Below are positions 8,686-17,610 of a DNA stretch of 64,000 bases, piece after piece. The stretch lies in assembly GCA_024233395.1 (NCBI GenBank), contig JACKPR010000005.1, forward strand, positions 62,001 to 126,000. The letters are read 5' to 3'. The notes beneath the pieces are model-generated. The model had not been told where the DNA came from. It made no database searches and saw only the letters and a program-made list of their open reading frames with translations. The stretch is from Chlamydiales bacterium. Its GTDB lineage: Bacteria; Chlamydiota; Chlamydiia; Chlamydiales; Simkaniaceae. Made by a program: the position numbers and the translations under genes. Position 1 is the stretch's first letter. Every line of letters starts with the position of its first letter.

Positions 8686-8787
8686 CGAAAACCCAGGTTT
8701 CGATTTTAGACGCATCGAACCTGCAGTAGTTTCTTCTTGTAAATTAGCCAAATATTGGATAGTCTTTACCCTAAATTGGAGGATAGA

Positions 8788-9081
8788 ATGACTGAAGGCA
8801 TTAAATTAGATTCTCAAAAACCAACTACTCTTTCACCAGAGACTCAAACCGCTAATAATAAGCCGGTTGACGACAGACCCATTGAGGAAATTGTTAAGGC
8901 TATTTTACCCCCTCCAACTCTTCCTGCTAATCCTATTGAGGAAAGAGTCATGTCAACTGTTTTGACATCTTATGGACGATCTTTAGAGGATATCCCAGGG
9001 TACTCTAAAGAAACACAGACTCCTTTAGCTGAATATTTGAAAATGATCGTTGAAGATTACCCTGAAATTCCTTATGAGTAA
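8788..9081 (+). CDS. small acidic protein of unknown function
   Basis: A 97-residue protein. The ATG at 8788 is preferred over an in-frame TTG at 8755 because GGAGG at 8778-8782 is five bases upstream. The N-terminal 35 residues are rich in Thr, Pro, Asp and Gln and probably disordered; the rest has a run ILPPPTLPANPIEERV and an acidic end. No family is recognised. Its position between two effector-like genes on the same strand would fit a chaperone or accessory protein, but nothing in the sequence proves it. Confidence 0.45.
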   Translation: MTEGIKLDSQKPTTLSPETQTANNKPVDDRPIEEIVKAILPPPTLPANPIEERVMSTVLTSYGRSLEDIPGYSKETQTPLAEYLKMIVEDYPEIPYE

Positions 9082-9233
9082 ACAGCTTATTATTAATCTG
9101 TTACAGATTGGTTAATTTAAAAAAAAACCTTTCAAGGTATTAATTATCAACAGGTTATCCTGCTGCCTATTTTATTTAATTTATATCACTAACAAAAAAT
9201 TTATTAAAAAAAATATTATTAATTAACTTCTTG

Positions 9234-9242
9234 TGATATAAT
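9234..9242 (+). promoter_or_regulatory. extended -10 promoter for the C58-like gene
   Basis: TGATATAAT at 9234-9242 is a perfect extended -10. The predicted start of transcription is near 9249, only a few bases before the strong ribosome site AGGAGGAGG at 9255-9263, so the leader is very short. The spacer 9082-9233 is AT-rich with no gene. Confidence 0.5.
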
Positions 9243-9268
9243 TATTATTAAAGAAGGAGGAGGTAAAG

Positions 9269-11185
9269 GTGTCTACACCCATTTCAGAAGATTTCGCTTT
9301 AGGTCTGGTTTTATCACCTGATATTGAACATGACTTCAATTTGGATGCCATTCCATTAGAAGGAAATGAGACCCAAATAATGTCTGTAGCTATAAGAGCT
9401 ATGTCAGAAGCAGAAGCTCAGCATGATTCTGAAAAAATGCAGACGATTCATAGAAACCTCTCGATCATTCAGGCAAGAATCCTTTCAACTAGCGATAGTG
9501 AATTGGAGTTCTTTTCTCTTGCTATTCATCAAGCCTCAGAGTCAATCAAGTACTTAGAAGGCTCTTCTATCGTTGAACACATTGAAGATAAACTTAGGCA
9601 CCTACCTGATCATTATGATCATTTCCAATTTTGTCGCATCATGGAGTTAATCGATAAAGCAGAAGCAAAAGGAGAGCTTTCTCCTCAGCAAGCCGATGTT
9701 TGGCGTAGAACTCTAAACTTTATCGATCCTCGATCCAAGCCTGAACAGTTTTCTATGGAAGATGAAGTTTTTGCGAAGCAGGTTGATGATATTAACAAAA
9801 GTCGATTTAAACAATACATACAACTTGCAGAAAAAAGAAAGGAGATTACTCCTGAGGAAGCTAAAACTCTTTTGTGTGCTTGTGAGAAGCCTAATTTTTT
9901 ATTAGATCCTGAACAGTATCCTAAAGAAAAGAAGATCCTTTCTAAAATTTCATCGCCCTTCAAGGGAATCGCTTCGAACACTCATCAATATAATGAAAAC
10001 AAAAAAACTGTGCATAAGGATCAACAAAAGCAGTTTTTAGAAATGATTCGATCTGATAAGCCTTTCTCAGAGTTAACTCAGGAACTTCAGGATCGTTTTG
10101 ACATGCTTCCAACTGAAACACTCAGCGAACGTTTAAGTCGAAGTATGGATTCTAGCATATTACAAAGCAAACACTTTGCTACAAATTTTGCCTTTTTAGT
10201 GCTCGAACTCAGCCATTATTCTCGTACTGCAAATCGTGAAGTTGAGCCTTATACTCGAGAACTATACGAAGCATATGACGGTAAAACAGATGGCAAATTT
10301 TCTGAAAAAATTTCAGAATATCCCCATCTAGATATTCGAAATCATAACTTAGGGAAAATTTGTGCGAGCGCAGTCCTTAATGTACCAGGAACTTTTGATG
10401 TTCGCTTTCTGTTCCGCATGCCTCCAGAGGAATTCCGAAAACACTCTAGCCTGATATTTAGACATGTGCATGCCACTCCAACACATATTTTTTCTACACT
10501 TTATAAAAAGAACTTTGAACCGGAACATCTCTGGATTTGTAAAAATACACAAGCTCTCGTAAGAAGCTATACACAAGCACACGACCCCAACACGCCAGGT
10601 AATGGTGGATGTATGTCAAATGCAAGCGAACGGTACCGACTTCTACGAGATAATCCAACATTATCAAGTGCTGAGATCCCCATGGGGCCTATAAATGGTG
10701 CCAAGTTTGGTCACGCTCGAACTCAAGTTGGATCTCAACTCAGTCCTAAGGCTGGAATACAAACCCACTACCTTGGAGTTGAAAATCCCCAACGCATTGG
10801 TTTCAGGCGAACAGAGTATATTCCTTTTAATCAAATAAAGTTAACAAGAAGTAGCGATATTCTTGATACACTCTCTAAATGGTCTGCAACAGGATTCAGA
10901 GATTCTCAGTGCATTTTTTCATTTCATTGTACTCCTCCTAACGAACCAACAGGACTCCATGCAATTAATATTCAAATTGATCACAAAAATCAAATGTTTA
11001 GAGTGATTGATGATAACATCGGAGTTATTGAATATTCTTCATATGAATCTTTGAAAGAAGGTGTTATATCTCTACTTGATTCAAAATATTCAGGATACTC
11101 AAATCCTAGCGCTTACTTCTTTTATGATTCCCCATCTCAACCTCAAAAATCAGGTGATAGGAGAACATTAGCTGGGGTTTCATAG
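9269..11185 (+). CDS. large protein with YopT-like (C58) cysteine protease C-terminus
   Basis: A 638-residue protein beginning at GTG with AGGAGGAGG five bases upstream. Residues 1-440 are mostly helical and unassigned. The C-terminal 200 residues carry the order of a papain-fold C58 protease: Cys448 in GNGGCMSNASERY, His564 in TGLHAINIQID, and Asp581/Asp582 in FRVIDDNIG. Cys-His spacing is 116 and His-Asp 17-18, against about 119 and 16 recalled for YopT (C139, H258, D274). The His strand and D-N-x-G loop also match that family's pattern. There is no signal peptide; secretion, if any, would be type III. Six bases overlap the E2 gene, which converges. The protease call is motif-based. Confidence 0.6.
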   Translation: MSTPISEDFALGLVLSPDIEHDFNLDAIPLEGNETQIMSVAIRAMSEAEAQHDSEKMQTIHRNLSIIQARILSTSDSELEFFSLAIHQASESIKYLEGSSIVEHIEDKLRHLPDHYDHFQFCRIMELIDKAEAKGELSPQQADVWRRTLNFIDPRSKPEQFSMEDEVFAKQVDDINKSRFKQYIQLAEKRKEITPEEAKTLLCACEKPNFLLDPEQYPKEKKILSKISSPFKGIASNTHQYNENKKTVHKDQQKQFLEMIRSDKPFSELTQELQDRFDMLPTETLSERLSRSMDSSILQSKHFATNFAFLVLELSHYSRTANREVEPYTRELYEAYDGKTDGKFSEKISEYPHLDIRNHNLGKICASAVLNVPGTFDVRFLFRMPPEEFRKHSSLIFRHVHATPTHIFSTLYKKNFEPEHLWICKNTQALVRSYTQAHDPNTPGNGGCMSNASERYRLLRDNPTLSSAEIPMGPINGAKFGHARTQVGSQLSPKAGIQTHYLGVENPQRIGFRRTEYIPFNQIKLTRSSDILDTLSKWSATGFRDSQCIFSFHCTPPNEPTGLHAINIQIDHKNQMFRVIDDNIGVIEYSSYESLKEGVISLLDSKYSGYSNPSAYFFYDSPSQPQKSGDRRTLAGVS

Positions 11186-12340
11186 AGGTTTTTCTAGCTG
11201 ATGTTTAATTTCAGCTAGGAATTCACACCCATACATTCCATCGATCACACGGTGATCAAAGGATAGGGAAAGATGCATAATGGAGCGGATTGCCATCGTA
11301 TCATCGTCTAAGGCAACCACTTTTTTTGTAATGGCCCCGACTCCAAGAATAGCCACTTCAGGCTGACGGATGATTGGGGTCCCAATGAGCGTTCCCGACA
11401 TCCCAAAGTTCGTCATGGTGATGGTTCCCTCTTTCACTTGATCAGGTTGAAGATTTCCGGTGCGCGCTTTTTCAGAGAGCGTTGCGACTTCGCGAGCGAT
11501 TTCTTTAAGAGTGAGCCGCTCACAATTTGCAATCACAGGAACCAAAATCCCTTGATCGACACTGACTGCAATTCCTAGATTCACACTTTTCTTAATCAAA
11601 ATCGTCTCTTTATCTAAGGATGCATTGATCATTGGATATTTTTTTGCAGCTTTAGCAATTGCTTTAGCAATGTGACTTGTTATCGTCATCTTATAGCCAT
11701 TCTCTTTAAGAAAGCTCTCTTTGTTCGCTTTCAGATGTTTCATAAGTGCTGTCACATCCACTTCATTCACAAGGGTTGCATGAGGAGCGGTATAAAAAGA
11801 ATCAACCATGGCATCGGCAATCATTTTCCGCATTGTCGACATCTTAACCCTTTCTACTTCTCCCTCACTTTCGACAGGGGCCTTTCGATTTTCGAGATAT
11901 TTTTCTAGATCCCGTTTTGAAAGACGCCCTCCAGCTCCTGTTGCAGGAATATTTTCAAGTTCTGAGAGATCCACTCCCTTTTCTTGTGCGACTTTTAAAA
12001 CAACGGGAGTATAGAATCCCTTTTTAGAAGAAGATGAAGGAGCTTTAACGTCTTCTTCAACCGTTTTTTTAGTTCCCTCTTCGACTCGAACCGATTCACC
12101 AGTTGCAATCATGGCAAGAGAGGCTCCAACATCGAGTTCTTCATCAGGATTAGCAAAGATTTTGGTGACTTTCCCAGAAACGGGAGAAGGGATTTCACTA
12201 TTGACTTTGTCAGTGGAGACTTCCAAAAGGGGTTCGTCTAGTTTAACAGTATCTCCCACTTTTTTGAACCATTGAACAACAGTGGCACTGACAATACTTT
12301 CTCCAAGCTTGGGAAGTTTTATTTCTACTTCGTCTGACAT
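11180..12340 (-). CDS. dihydrolipoamide acyltransferase (E2 of a 2-oxo acid dehydrogenase)
   Basis: A 386-residue enzyme with one lipoyl domain (residues 1-78, lipoyl Lys45 in EVSTDKVNSEI), a peripheral E3-binding domain (about 115-150, with TPVVLKVAQEKGVDL and TGAGGRLSKRDLEKYL), and a catalytic domain ending in the active-site motif SFDHRVIDG (His363). It transfers the acyl group from E1 to CoA. Sequence alone does not decide between pyruvate, 2-oxoglutarate and branched-chain complexes; Chlamydia carries a similar orphan E2 near gltT. E1 and E3 are not in this window. It follows gltP by 18 bases on the same strand, last in a gmhA-lpxK-gltP-E2 operon. Confidence 0.9.
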   Translation of the reverse strand: MSDEVEIKLPKLGESIVSATVVQWFKKVGDTVKLDEPLLEVSTDKVNSEIPSPVSGKVTKIFANPDEELDVGASLAMIATGESVRVEEGTKKTVEEDVKAPSSSSKKGFYTPVVLKVAQEKGVDLSELENIPATGAGGRLSKRDLEKYLENRKAPVESEGEVERVKMSTMRKMIADAMVDSFYTAPHATLVNEVDVTALMKHLKANKESFLKENGYKMTITSHIAKAIAKAAKKYPMINASLDKETILIKKSVNLGIAVSVDQGILVPVIANCERLTLKEIAREVATLSEKARTGNLQPDQVKEGTITMTNFGMSGTLIGTPIIRQPEVAILGVGAITKKVVALDDDTMAIRSIMHLSLSFDHRVIDGMYGCEFLAEIKHQLEKPL

Positions 12341-12358
12341 GAACCTATCTCACCCTAT

Positions 12359-13615
12359 TTATTCCAACCATGTGACAGCATGATATTTCTTTTCATCGAT
12401 TTGATTTTCTTTCTTCGCAATAAAGACGGCAGCCACAGCATCTCCTAAAATATTGACAACAGCTGAGACCATTTCTCTCAATCGATCCACCCCAGCAACA
12501 AGAGCAATACCCTCTAAAGGAAGTCCCATTGCGTTGAGAACAACTGAAAGCATCACAATTCCCGTTCCAGGAATCCCTGCAGCACCAATTGCTGAAACAA
12601 GGGAAACAACAACAAGAATGACGATCTTTACAATTGTTACTTCAATTCCATACGCTTGTGCAATAAAAATCGCAGAAATCGCTTGCCCAATCGCAGCCCC
12701 ATTCATATTAATTGTTGAACCTAAGGAAAGGACAAACCCAGAGATATCAGGAGAGATCCCTAAGTGATTCCGCGCACAATCCAAAGAAACAGGAAGGGTG
12801 GCAGAGCTACTACTGGTTGTAAAAGCTAAAGCGATCGCATCTTTCATCCCCTTAAAGAAAGGAGCCACTTTAAGCTTTGCTAAATAACGAAGAGAAAGAG
12901 CAAAGACAAAAAAGATTTGAAGAGCGCAAGCAATATAGTTGCAAAGAAGAAATTTAAACAATTGAAGAACAAGATCGATTCCAACCGTACTTACCGCTGC
13001 AGCAATCAATGCAAAAACACCGTAGGGAGCCAATTTCATAATAAAATGTGTGAGAGAATACATCGTTTCACTCACTGACTCCAAAAGCTTCAAAACAGGT
13101 TTTCCCTTTTCCCCTGACATCGTAATGGCAAAAGCAAATAAGATTGCAAAAACAATAATTTGGAGAACATTTCCTTCAGCAAAAGCTGCAAAGGGATTAG
13201 AAGGAACCACTCCAAAAAGAAAATCAACAAGCCCCATCGTTTGCTTTGAGGAAAGATGGCCTGCAGGAATAGGAAGGTGGAGTGCTGTTCCCGGTTTCAT
13301 GATAAAAACAAGAAGAAGACCAAAGAAAATTGCAATGACTGTTGTCCCTGCATAAAAAAGGACCGTTCGAATCCCAATACGCCCAAGCTTTTTGGGATCA
13401 CTAATATGACACATCCCCACAACAAGAGAAGAAAAAACAATCAGCCCCACAAGCATTTTCAAAAGGTCGATAAACGCTTTTCCAAAACGCTCTACAATCA
13501 CGTGAAAAAAATCTGTAATCGAATAGTCAAAAAGAATAAGTTCTCTTTTTCCAAGAACAAGTCCAGCGATAATCCCTAAAACAAGACCAACAATAATTTT
13601 TATCCAAGGTTTCAT
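12359..13615 (-). CDS. gltP: dicarboxylate/amino acid:cation symporter (GltP/GltT family), copy 1
   Basis: A 418-residue membrane protein of the DAACS family with the expected eight transmembrane helices and two re-entrant loops. Diagnostic are the serine-rich hairpin FTTSSSSATLPVSLDCA and the GSTINMNGAAIG motif. The hairpin loops bind substrate and Na+ or H+. It imports glutamate, aspartate or a C4 dicarboxylate. Its start overlaps the end of lpxK by four bases, so the two are translationally coupled. A second copy lies at 16191, about 65% identical by eye. Confidence 0.92.
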   Translation of the reverse strand: MKPWIKIIVGLVLGIIAGLVLGKRELILFDYSITDFFHVIVERFGKAFIDLLKMLVGLIVFSSLVVGMCHISDPKKLGRIGIRTVLFYAGTTVIAIFFGLLLVFIMKPGTALHLPIPAGHLSSKQTMGLVDFLFGVVPSNPFAAFAEGNVLQIIVFAILFAFAITMSGEKGKPVLKLLESVSETMYSLTHFIMKLAPYGVFALIAAAVSTVGIDLVLQLFKFLLCNYIACALQIFFVFALSLRYLAKLKVAPFFKGMKDAIALAFTTSSSSATLPVSLDCARNHLGISPDISGFVLSLGSTINMNGAAIGQAISAIFIAQAYGIEVTIVKIVILVVVSLVSAIGAAGIPGTGIVMLSVVLNAMGLPLEGIALVAGVDRLREMVSAVVNILGDAVAAVFIAKKENQIDEKKYHAVTWLE

Positions 13616-14709
13616 CCAAGCTCCTTTCTAGGAAGGATACTTTGAATTTTTTCAAGAAGCTTTTCATAACGCTCTTTACCTGTAACCACTTGAAGCTCTG
13701 CTTTCAAATAGCCGATGGGCAGAGGAAGATCTAAACCAATCGGAAGCTTGACCCAATCTTTTTCTGAGCAAACAATGATATCACACCCTCTTTCAGCAGA
13801 GCGCTCGGCAAATAAAGTCAGCGCCTCTTTCTTCGGACCAACATGATCTGGAAGGACCCACTTTTGAGCAATATCGCCTCCCATTTCAGAAAGAGTTTTA
13901 AAAAAGGAATCGGGTTTACCTAAACCACAAAATGCAGCAACCCGACGATCTTTTAGATCGCGAAGTTTTTCACCCGAAGCCATTTTGATTTCTTCCGGAA
14001 CCATTCGTGTTCCAATAATTGGAGCCTTTGTCCAAGCATTAATTTCTTTTTCCATCTCATGGAAATGATTCAAATCTTGGATATGGTTCACAATAATCGC
14101 ATCGGCAGATTCTAGACGCTTGGGGGAATCCCGCAGATAGCCTCTAGGAAGGAAAAAACCCCTTCCATAAAGATCATCCCCATGAAGCATGACTATTTCT
14201 AAATCGCGATGAAGCGAACGGTATTGCATTCCATCATCAAGTAAGATCACATCGGCGTCATGATAAACAGCGCGCTCAGCATTCAAAACACGATCTTTTC
14301 CAACAAACAAAACAGCATCAGGGAGAGATTTGAAGAGAAGATAGGCTTCATCTCCACAAACTTCTGGAGTGATTCTTGATTGCTCAATTAAATGGAGACT
14401 CCCTCCAATTTTTTCTATTTCAGAACGGTACCCTCTAGATAATATAGAGACTTTTCCCATTGATCGAAGATCTTTAGCTAACCGTTGAATAAACGCTGTT
14501 TTACCCGTTCCTCCAGCAATAATATTTCCAATGCTGATCACTGGAACCGCAACTTTCTTTTCTTTAATCCACTGGCGATCAAATGCAAAATTACGTAGCT
14601 TGACTCCTAACTCAAAAACACCACTCATGACACGAAGGGCTCCTTTTACAAAAACCCCTTTTCGTCTTCCCTCAATGACATCAATGATGTAAGTCTGAGT
14701 GGTTATCAT
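13612..14709 (-). CDS. lpxK: tetraacyldisaccharide 4'-kinase
   Basis: A 365-residue lipid A biosynthesis enzyme that phosphorylates the 4' position of the disaccharide precursor at the inner membrane. The Walker A loop is ISIGNIIAGGTGKT (about residues 58-71), in the position usual for LpxK, and DVILLDDGMQYRSLHRDLEI is the characteristic DDGxQ region. The N-terminal helix before the P-loop would be the membrane-associating helix. It overlaps gmhA by four bases upstream and gltP by four downstream, in one operon with another envelope sugar gene. Confidence 0.92.
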   Translation of the reverse strand: MITTQTYIIDVIEGRRKGVFVKGALRVMSGVFELGVKLRNFAFDRQWIKEKKVAVPVISIGNIIAGGTGKTAFIQRLAKDLRSMGKVSILSRGYRSEIEKIGGSLHLIEQSRITPEVCGDEAYLLFKSLPDAVLFVGKDRVLNAERAVYHDADVILLDDGMQYRSLHRDLEIVMLHGDDLYGRGFFLPRGYLRDSPKRLESADAIIVNHIQDLNHFHEMEKEINAWTKAPIIGTRMVPEEIKMASGEKLRDLKDRRVAAFCGLGKPDSFFKTLSEMGGDIAQKWVLPDHVGPKKEALTLFAERSAERGCDIIVCSEKDWVKLPIGLDLPLPIGYLKAELQVVTGKERYEKLLEKIQSILPRKELG

Positions 14710-15320
14710 GCAGAGGCTCCAACATTTTCCACCTCGACCTCTTCTGCGGGATAAAAGAGCTCCTGCTCCACCATTTCAATAATGATATGAATCGCTGCCA
14801 TGTGAGCTTCTTGAATCCGATCCGAAGTCTCAAAGCCCGAGACGATCCATTCATAATCCCCCCGTCCTTTTAAAGCCCCACCATCCTTACCTAAAAAGGT
14901 AATGACTTGGAGTCCCTTTTTCTTCGCTCGGTTAACTGCTCGTACAAGATTTTCTGAATTTCCACTTGTCGTGAGGGCAATAAAAAGATCCCCTGGTTTC
15001 CCATGAGCTTCTACCCCCCTTGCAAAGACTTCATCAAAACCGACATCATTTCCAACACAAGTCAGATGTCCGGGGTCTGCAAGGGCAATTGCAGGCAAAG
15101 CGGGGCGTTTTTTTCTAAAAAACCCCGTGAGTTCTTCTCCAAAGTGCATGGCATCACAAAGACTTCCCCCATTTCCTGCAATAATGAGTTTTCCCCCATT
15201 TTTGTAACAATCAATGATTGCCCACGCGACACTTTCAATAAACTTTAGTCCATCTGCCGCTGCTAACGATTCGATTGCTCTAACTCCATCCTTTACAGAC
15301 TTTAAAATTGCGCTTTGCAC
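14706..15320 (-). CDS. gmhA: phosphoheptose isomerase (GmhA/DiaA-like SIS protein)
   Basis: A 204-residue single-SIS-domain protein. Motifs AGNGGSLCDAMHFGEELTG and ALTTSGNSENLVRAV bind the phosphosugar and fit sedoheptulose 7-phosphate isomerase, the first step of ADP-heptose synthesis. DiaA, a related replication protein, has the same fold, so the substrate is inferred from family and from the adjacent lpxK. It is first in the minus-strand operon; the 535-bp region upstream contains mobile-element debris. Confidence 0.82.
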   Translation of the reverse strand: MQSAILKSVKDGVRAIESLAAADGLKFIESVAWAIIDCYKNGGKLIIAGNGGSLCDAMHFGEELTGFFRKKRPALPAIALADPGHLTCVGNDVGFDEVFARGVEAHGKPGDLFIALTTSGNSENLVRAVNRAKKKGLQVITFLGKDGGALKGRGDYEWIVSGFETSDRIQEAHMAAIHIIIEMVEQELFYPAEEVEVENVGASA

Positions 15321-15388
15321 ATTTGCCTCAAATTTTTCTTTCTAGAAAGCAGAGTTTAGCGAAAATCGATATAAAAATCCAGTTGGGG

Positions 15389-15408
15389 GGATTTGATGAC
15401 ACTATCTA
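15389..15408 (-). repeat. solo terminus of palindromic element family B
   Basis: On the minus strand this reads TAGATAGTGTCATCAAATCC, matching 18 of 20 bases of the right terminus of the complete family-B element next to tsp (57891-57910). No second terminus is found nearby, so it is a solo end or the remnant of a deleted element. Confidence 0.55.
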
Positions 15409-15554
15409 GGGGATATCCCTAATCCATTTTCATAGGTCATGTTCTCTATTCGATGAAGCAATACTCGATAGGTCCAGCCATTCTTCTTAGCCATCCGCTC
15501 ATGAACCACCCTCCCAATATCCCGATAAACTTCAATGTACGAGTTTTCCACCAT
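15402..15554 (-). pseudogene. 50-residue ORF, probable gene remnant
   Basis: An ORF of 50 codons (MVENSYIEVYRDIGRVVHER at the start) ending at a TAG inside the family-B repeat terminus. It has clear coding-like composition (aromatic and charged residues) but no good ribosome site, and is flanked by element sequence on both sides. It looks like the truncated end of a larger protein cut by the repeat. No family recognised. Confidence 0.3.
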
Positions 15555-15614
15555 GCCAGGTAAAAATCAAATTTTATTTTGCTTAGAAAGAAAGTTGCAG
15601 GAATAGTTGGAGTG

Positions 15615-15781
15615 TATAGCTAAAACACTTTAAAAATGGGTGATTTACCCGGATCTTTCCGATGCCTTTTGACTTCTTAAAATCTCCCCTTGTCCATTGA
15701 CAATGTTATCGATTTTAAGAAGCCAAAATCCATCAAAAATCTCTCGTTAAATCATCCCATTTTTAAAGTGTTTTAGCTATA
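15615..15781. mobile_element. MITE-like palindromic element, family A copy 1 (167 bp)
   Basis: Terminal inverted repeats of about 33 bases start TATAGCTAAAACACTTTAAA at both ends and differ by a one-base indel. The interior is itself a near palindrome (CTTCTTAAAATC facing GATTTTAAGAAG). The ends fit TA|TAGC, as expected for a TA target duplication of the IS630/Tc1 type. There is no coding capacity. A second copy is at 52067-52236 and a miniature at 34968-35024. It lies between gmhA and the RRM gene. Confidence 0.8.
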
Positions 15782-15815
15782 TAGAAAAAGTAGTGAATAA
15801 GAAAATAAAAGATGA

Positions 15816-15840
15816 GGGCGTGTGAATGAATCACACGCCC
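15816..15840 (-). terminator. terminator of the RRM protein gene
   Basis: A perfect 10-bp stem GGGCGTGTGA/TCACACGCCC with a 5-base loop, 15 bases after the stop of the minus-strand gene at 15855. On that strand it is followed by TCATCTTTTATTTTC, a moderate T-rich tract. Confidence 0.7.
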
Positions 15841-15854
15841 GAGATCATTAGTGT

Positions 15855-16139
15855 TTAATGTCTTCTGGGACTTCCTCCACCTCTAGGAGCACGTCTTTCT
15901 TGCTCTTTAGCTTCCGTTACAACAATTGCACGTCCATGAAATTCTTTTTCATGAAGTTCTTTAATCGCTTTGTCTCCTGCTTCGCGATTTCCCATCTCAA
16001 CAAAGCCAAATCCTCGAGATTGCCCAGTATCTCTGTCTTTAATAATTTTTAGGCTCTTCACCTCGCCACATGCTGAAAAAGCTTCATTAAGCTCGTCTTC
16101 GGTGCATTCTCTTGAAATATTGGCTACAAAAAGTTTCAT
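15855..16139 (-). CDS. RNA-binding protein, single RRM
   Basis: A 94-residue protein consisting of one RNA recognition motif. RNP2 is LFVANI near the N-terminus and RNP1 is RGFGFVEM. A basic Gly/Arg tail (RRAPRGGGSPRRH) follows, as in the small glycine-rich RNA-binding proteins of cyanobacteria and chlamydiae. The ATG at 16139 is preferred to an in-frame ATG at 16175 because AGGA lies seven bases upstream and it matches the family start (MKLFVANIS). Single gene with its own terminator. Likely a post-transcriptional regulator or cold-shock type RNA chaperone. Confidence 0.9.
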   Translation of the reverse strand: MKLFVANISRECTEDELNEAFSACGEVKSLKIIKDRDTGQSRGFGFVEMGNREAGDKAIKELHEKEFHGRAIVVTEAKEQERRAPRGGGSPRRH

Positions 16140-16190
16140 ATAAAATCCTATAAAGTTGTCAGATGGGTCTGCCATCTGAAGTAAAAAAAG

Positions 16191-17435
16191 TTACTCAATC
16201 CAGGTTACCTTGTGGTACTTGGTTAAGTCAATTTGATTTTCTTTCTTAGCAACATAGACTGCTGCTACTGCATCTCCTAAAATATTTACTACAGTTGCAA
16301 TCATATCTCGAAGACGATCTATTCCAGCAACAAGAGCAATTCCTTCCAGTGGTAGTCCCATCGCATTGAGGACAATCGACAGCATCACAAGACCACTTCC
16401 AGGAATTCCCGCTGTTCCAATTGCCGATACTAGGGTTGTAAACATCAAAATAATAATCGTTGTAAATCCTACTTCTATTCCATAGGCCTGGGCGATGAAA
16501 ATTGCTAAAACCGATTGCCCAATCGCTGTTCCATTCATGTTAATCGTGGAGCCTAGTGAGAGTACAAACCCAGAAATATCTGCAGATAGCCCTAAATGAT
16601 CCCTTGCACATTCCAAGGATACAGGAAGTGTCGCTGAACTACTACTTGTTGTAAAAGCCACAACAATCGCATCTTTCATCCCTTTAAAGAACGGAGCAAT
16701 CCCTACTCTTGCCATGTATTTCAAGGCAATTGTAAATATAACCACTACTTGAATGAGCGCTGCAATAAAAATGCAGCCTACTGCAGAGAAAAGAAGTAAA
16801 AATTTTGATCCAATCACTCCCACAGCCGTCGCCATCAAAGCGAATACCCCATAAGGAGCAAATTTCATCACTACACTGGTAAGACGCGCCATAATCTCAC
16901 TGAGCGATTCAATATAACCCAGAACAATTTTCCCCTTCTCACCTGTCATATTAATCGCTATCGCAAAGAAGACACCAAAAACAATAATTTGAAGGACATT
17001 CCCTTCCGCAAAAGAAGCAAAAGGATTAGAAGGAACAATTGAGAAGAGGAAATCGATTAAGCTTTGAGTACTTCCACTCCCATGGCCTCCTGGGATCGGT
17101 AAATTGAGCCCCACGCCTGGTCTGATTGTTAAAACAATCACAAGACCTATTACTATCGCTATCAACGTGGTTACAACATAAAAGATAATGGTTGTCAGTC
17201 CAATGCGCCCCATCTTCTTCGGATCACTAATATGACACATTCCCACAACAAGAGAAGAAAAGACAATCAAGCCAACAAGCATCTTTAAAAGATCAATAAA
17301 GGCTTTTCCTACAAGGGTTAAAAATTCGGTGCAAGTTTTTCCCAGGGCCGATTGCATCTCTACTTGATGGAACAAAATAAGTCCAGTAATGATCCCTAAA
17401 ACGAGACCGACCAAAATCTTTAACCAAGGTTTCAT
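16191..17435 (-). CDS. gltP: dicarboxylate/amino acid:cation symporter (GltP/GltT family), copy 2
   Basis: A 414-residue DAACS transporter paralogous to the protein at 12359 over its full length: both start MKPW-KI-VGLVLGII and end with KKENQID-KYH-VTW-E. The motifs FTTSSSSATLPVSLECA and GSTINMNGTAIG are intact, so the copy should be functional. Divergence is greatest in the second and sixth helices. The two copies probably differ in substrate. The gene ends 51 bases upstream of the RRM gene on the same strand. Confidence 0.92.
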   Translation of the reverse strand: MKPWLKILVGLVLGIITGLILFHQVEMQSALGKTCTEFLTLVGKAFIDLLKMLVGLIVFSSLVVGMCHISDPKKMGRIGLTTIIFYVVTTLIAIVIGLVIVLTIRPGVGLNLPIPGGHGSGSTQSLIDFLFSIVPSNPFASFAEGNVLQIIVFGVFFAIAINMTGEKGKIVLGYIESLSEIMARLTSVVMKFAPYGVFALMATAVGVIGSKFLLLFSAVGCIFIAALIQVVVIFTIALKYMARVGIAPFFKGMKDAIVVAFTTSSSSATLPVSLECARDHLGLSADISGFVLSLGSTINMNGTAIGQSVLAIFIAQAYGIEVGFTTIIILMFTTLVSAIGTAGIPGSGLVMLSIVLNAMGLPLEGIALVAGIDRLRDMIATVVNILGDAVAAVYVAKKENQIDLTKYHKVTWIE

Positions 17436-17610
17436 TGTTTTTATTCTTACCCTTTTCTACTCATGTTTTTGAAAACTCATTGTGTGATAGAAATGAAAGG
17501 AAGCTCTTAACGAGAGCTTTGAATGTGAAAATTAGAGTGCATAAATACTTTCTCCCATTGAGGAGTTATTAATTTCCACATATTCTAACAGATTCACTAA
17601 AAAAAATCTA

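Noticed and set aside
12359..17435. Recent segmental duplication containing both gltP genes
   Set aside because: Similarity is limited to the two coding regions and they are clearly diverged; flanking genes are unrelated.
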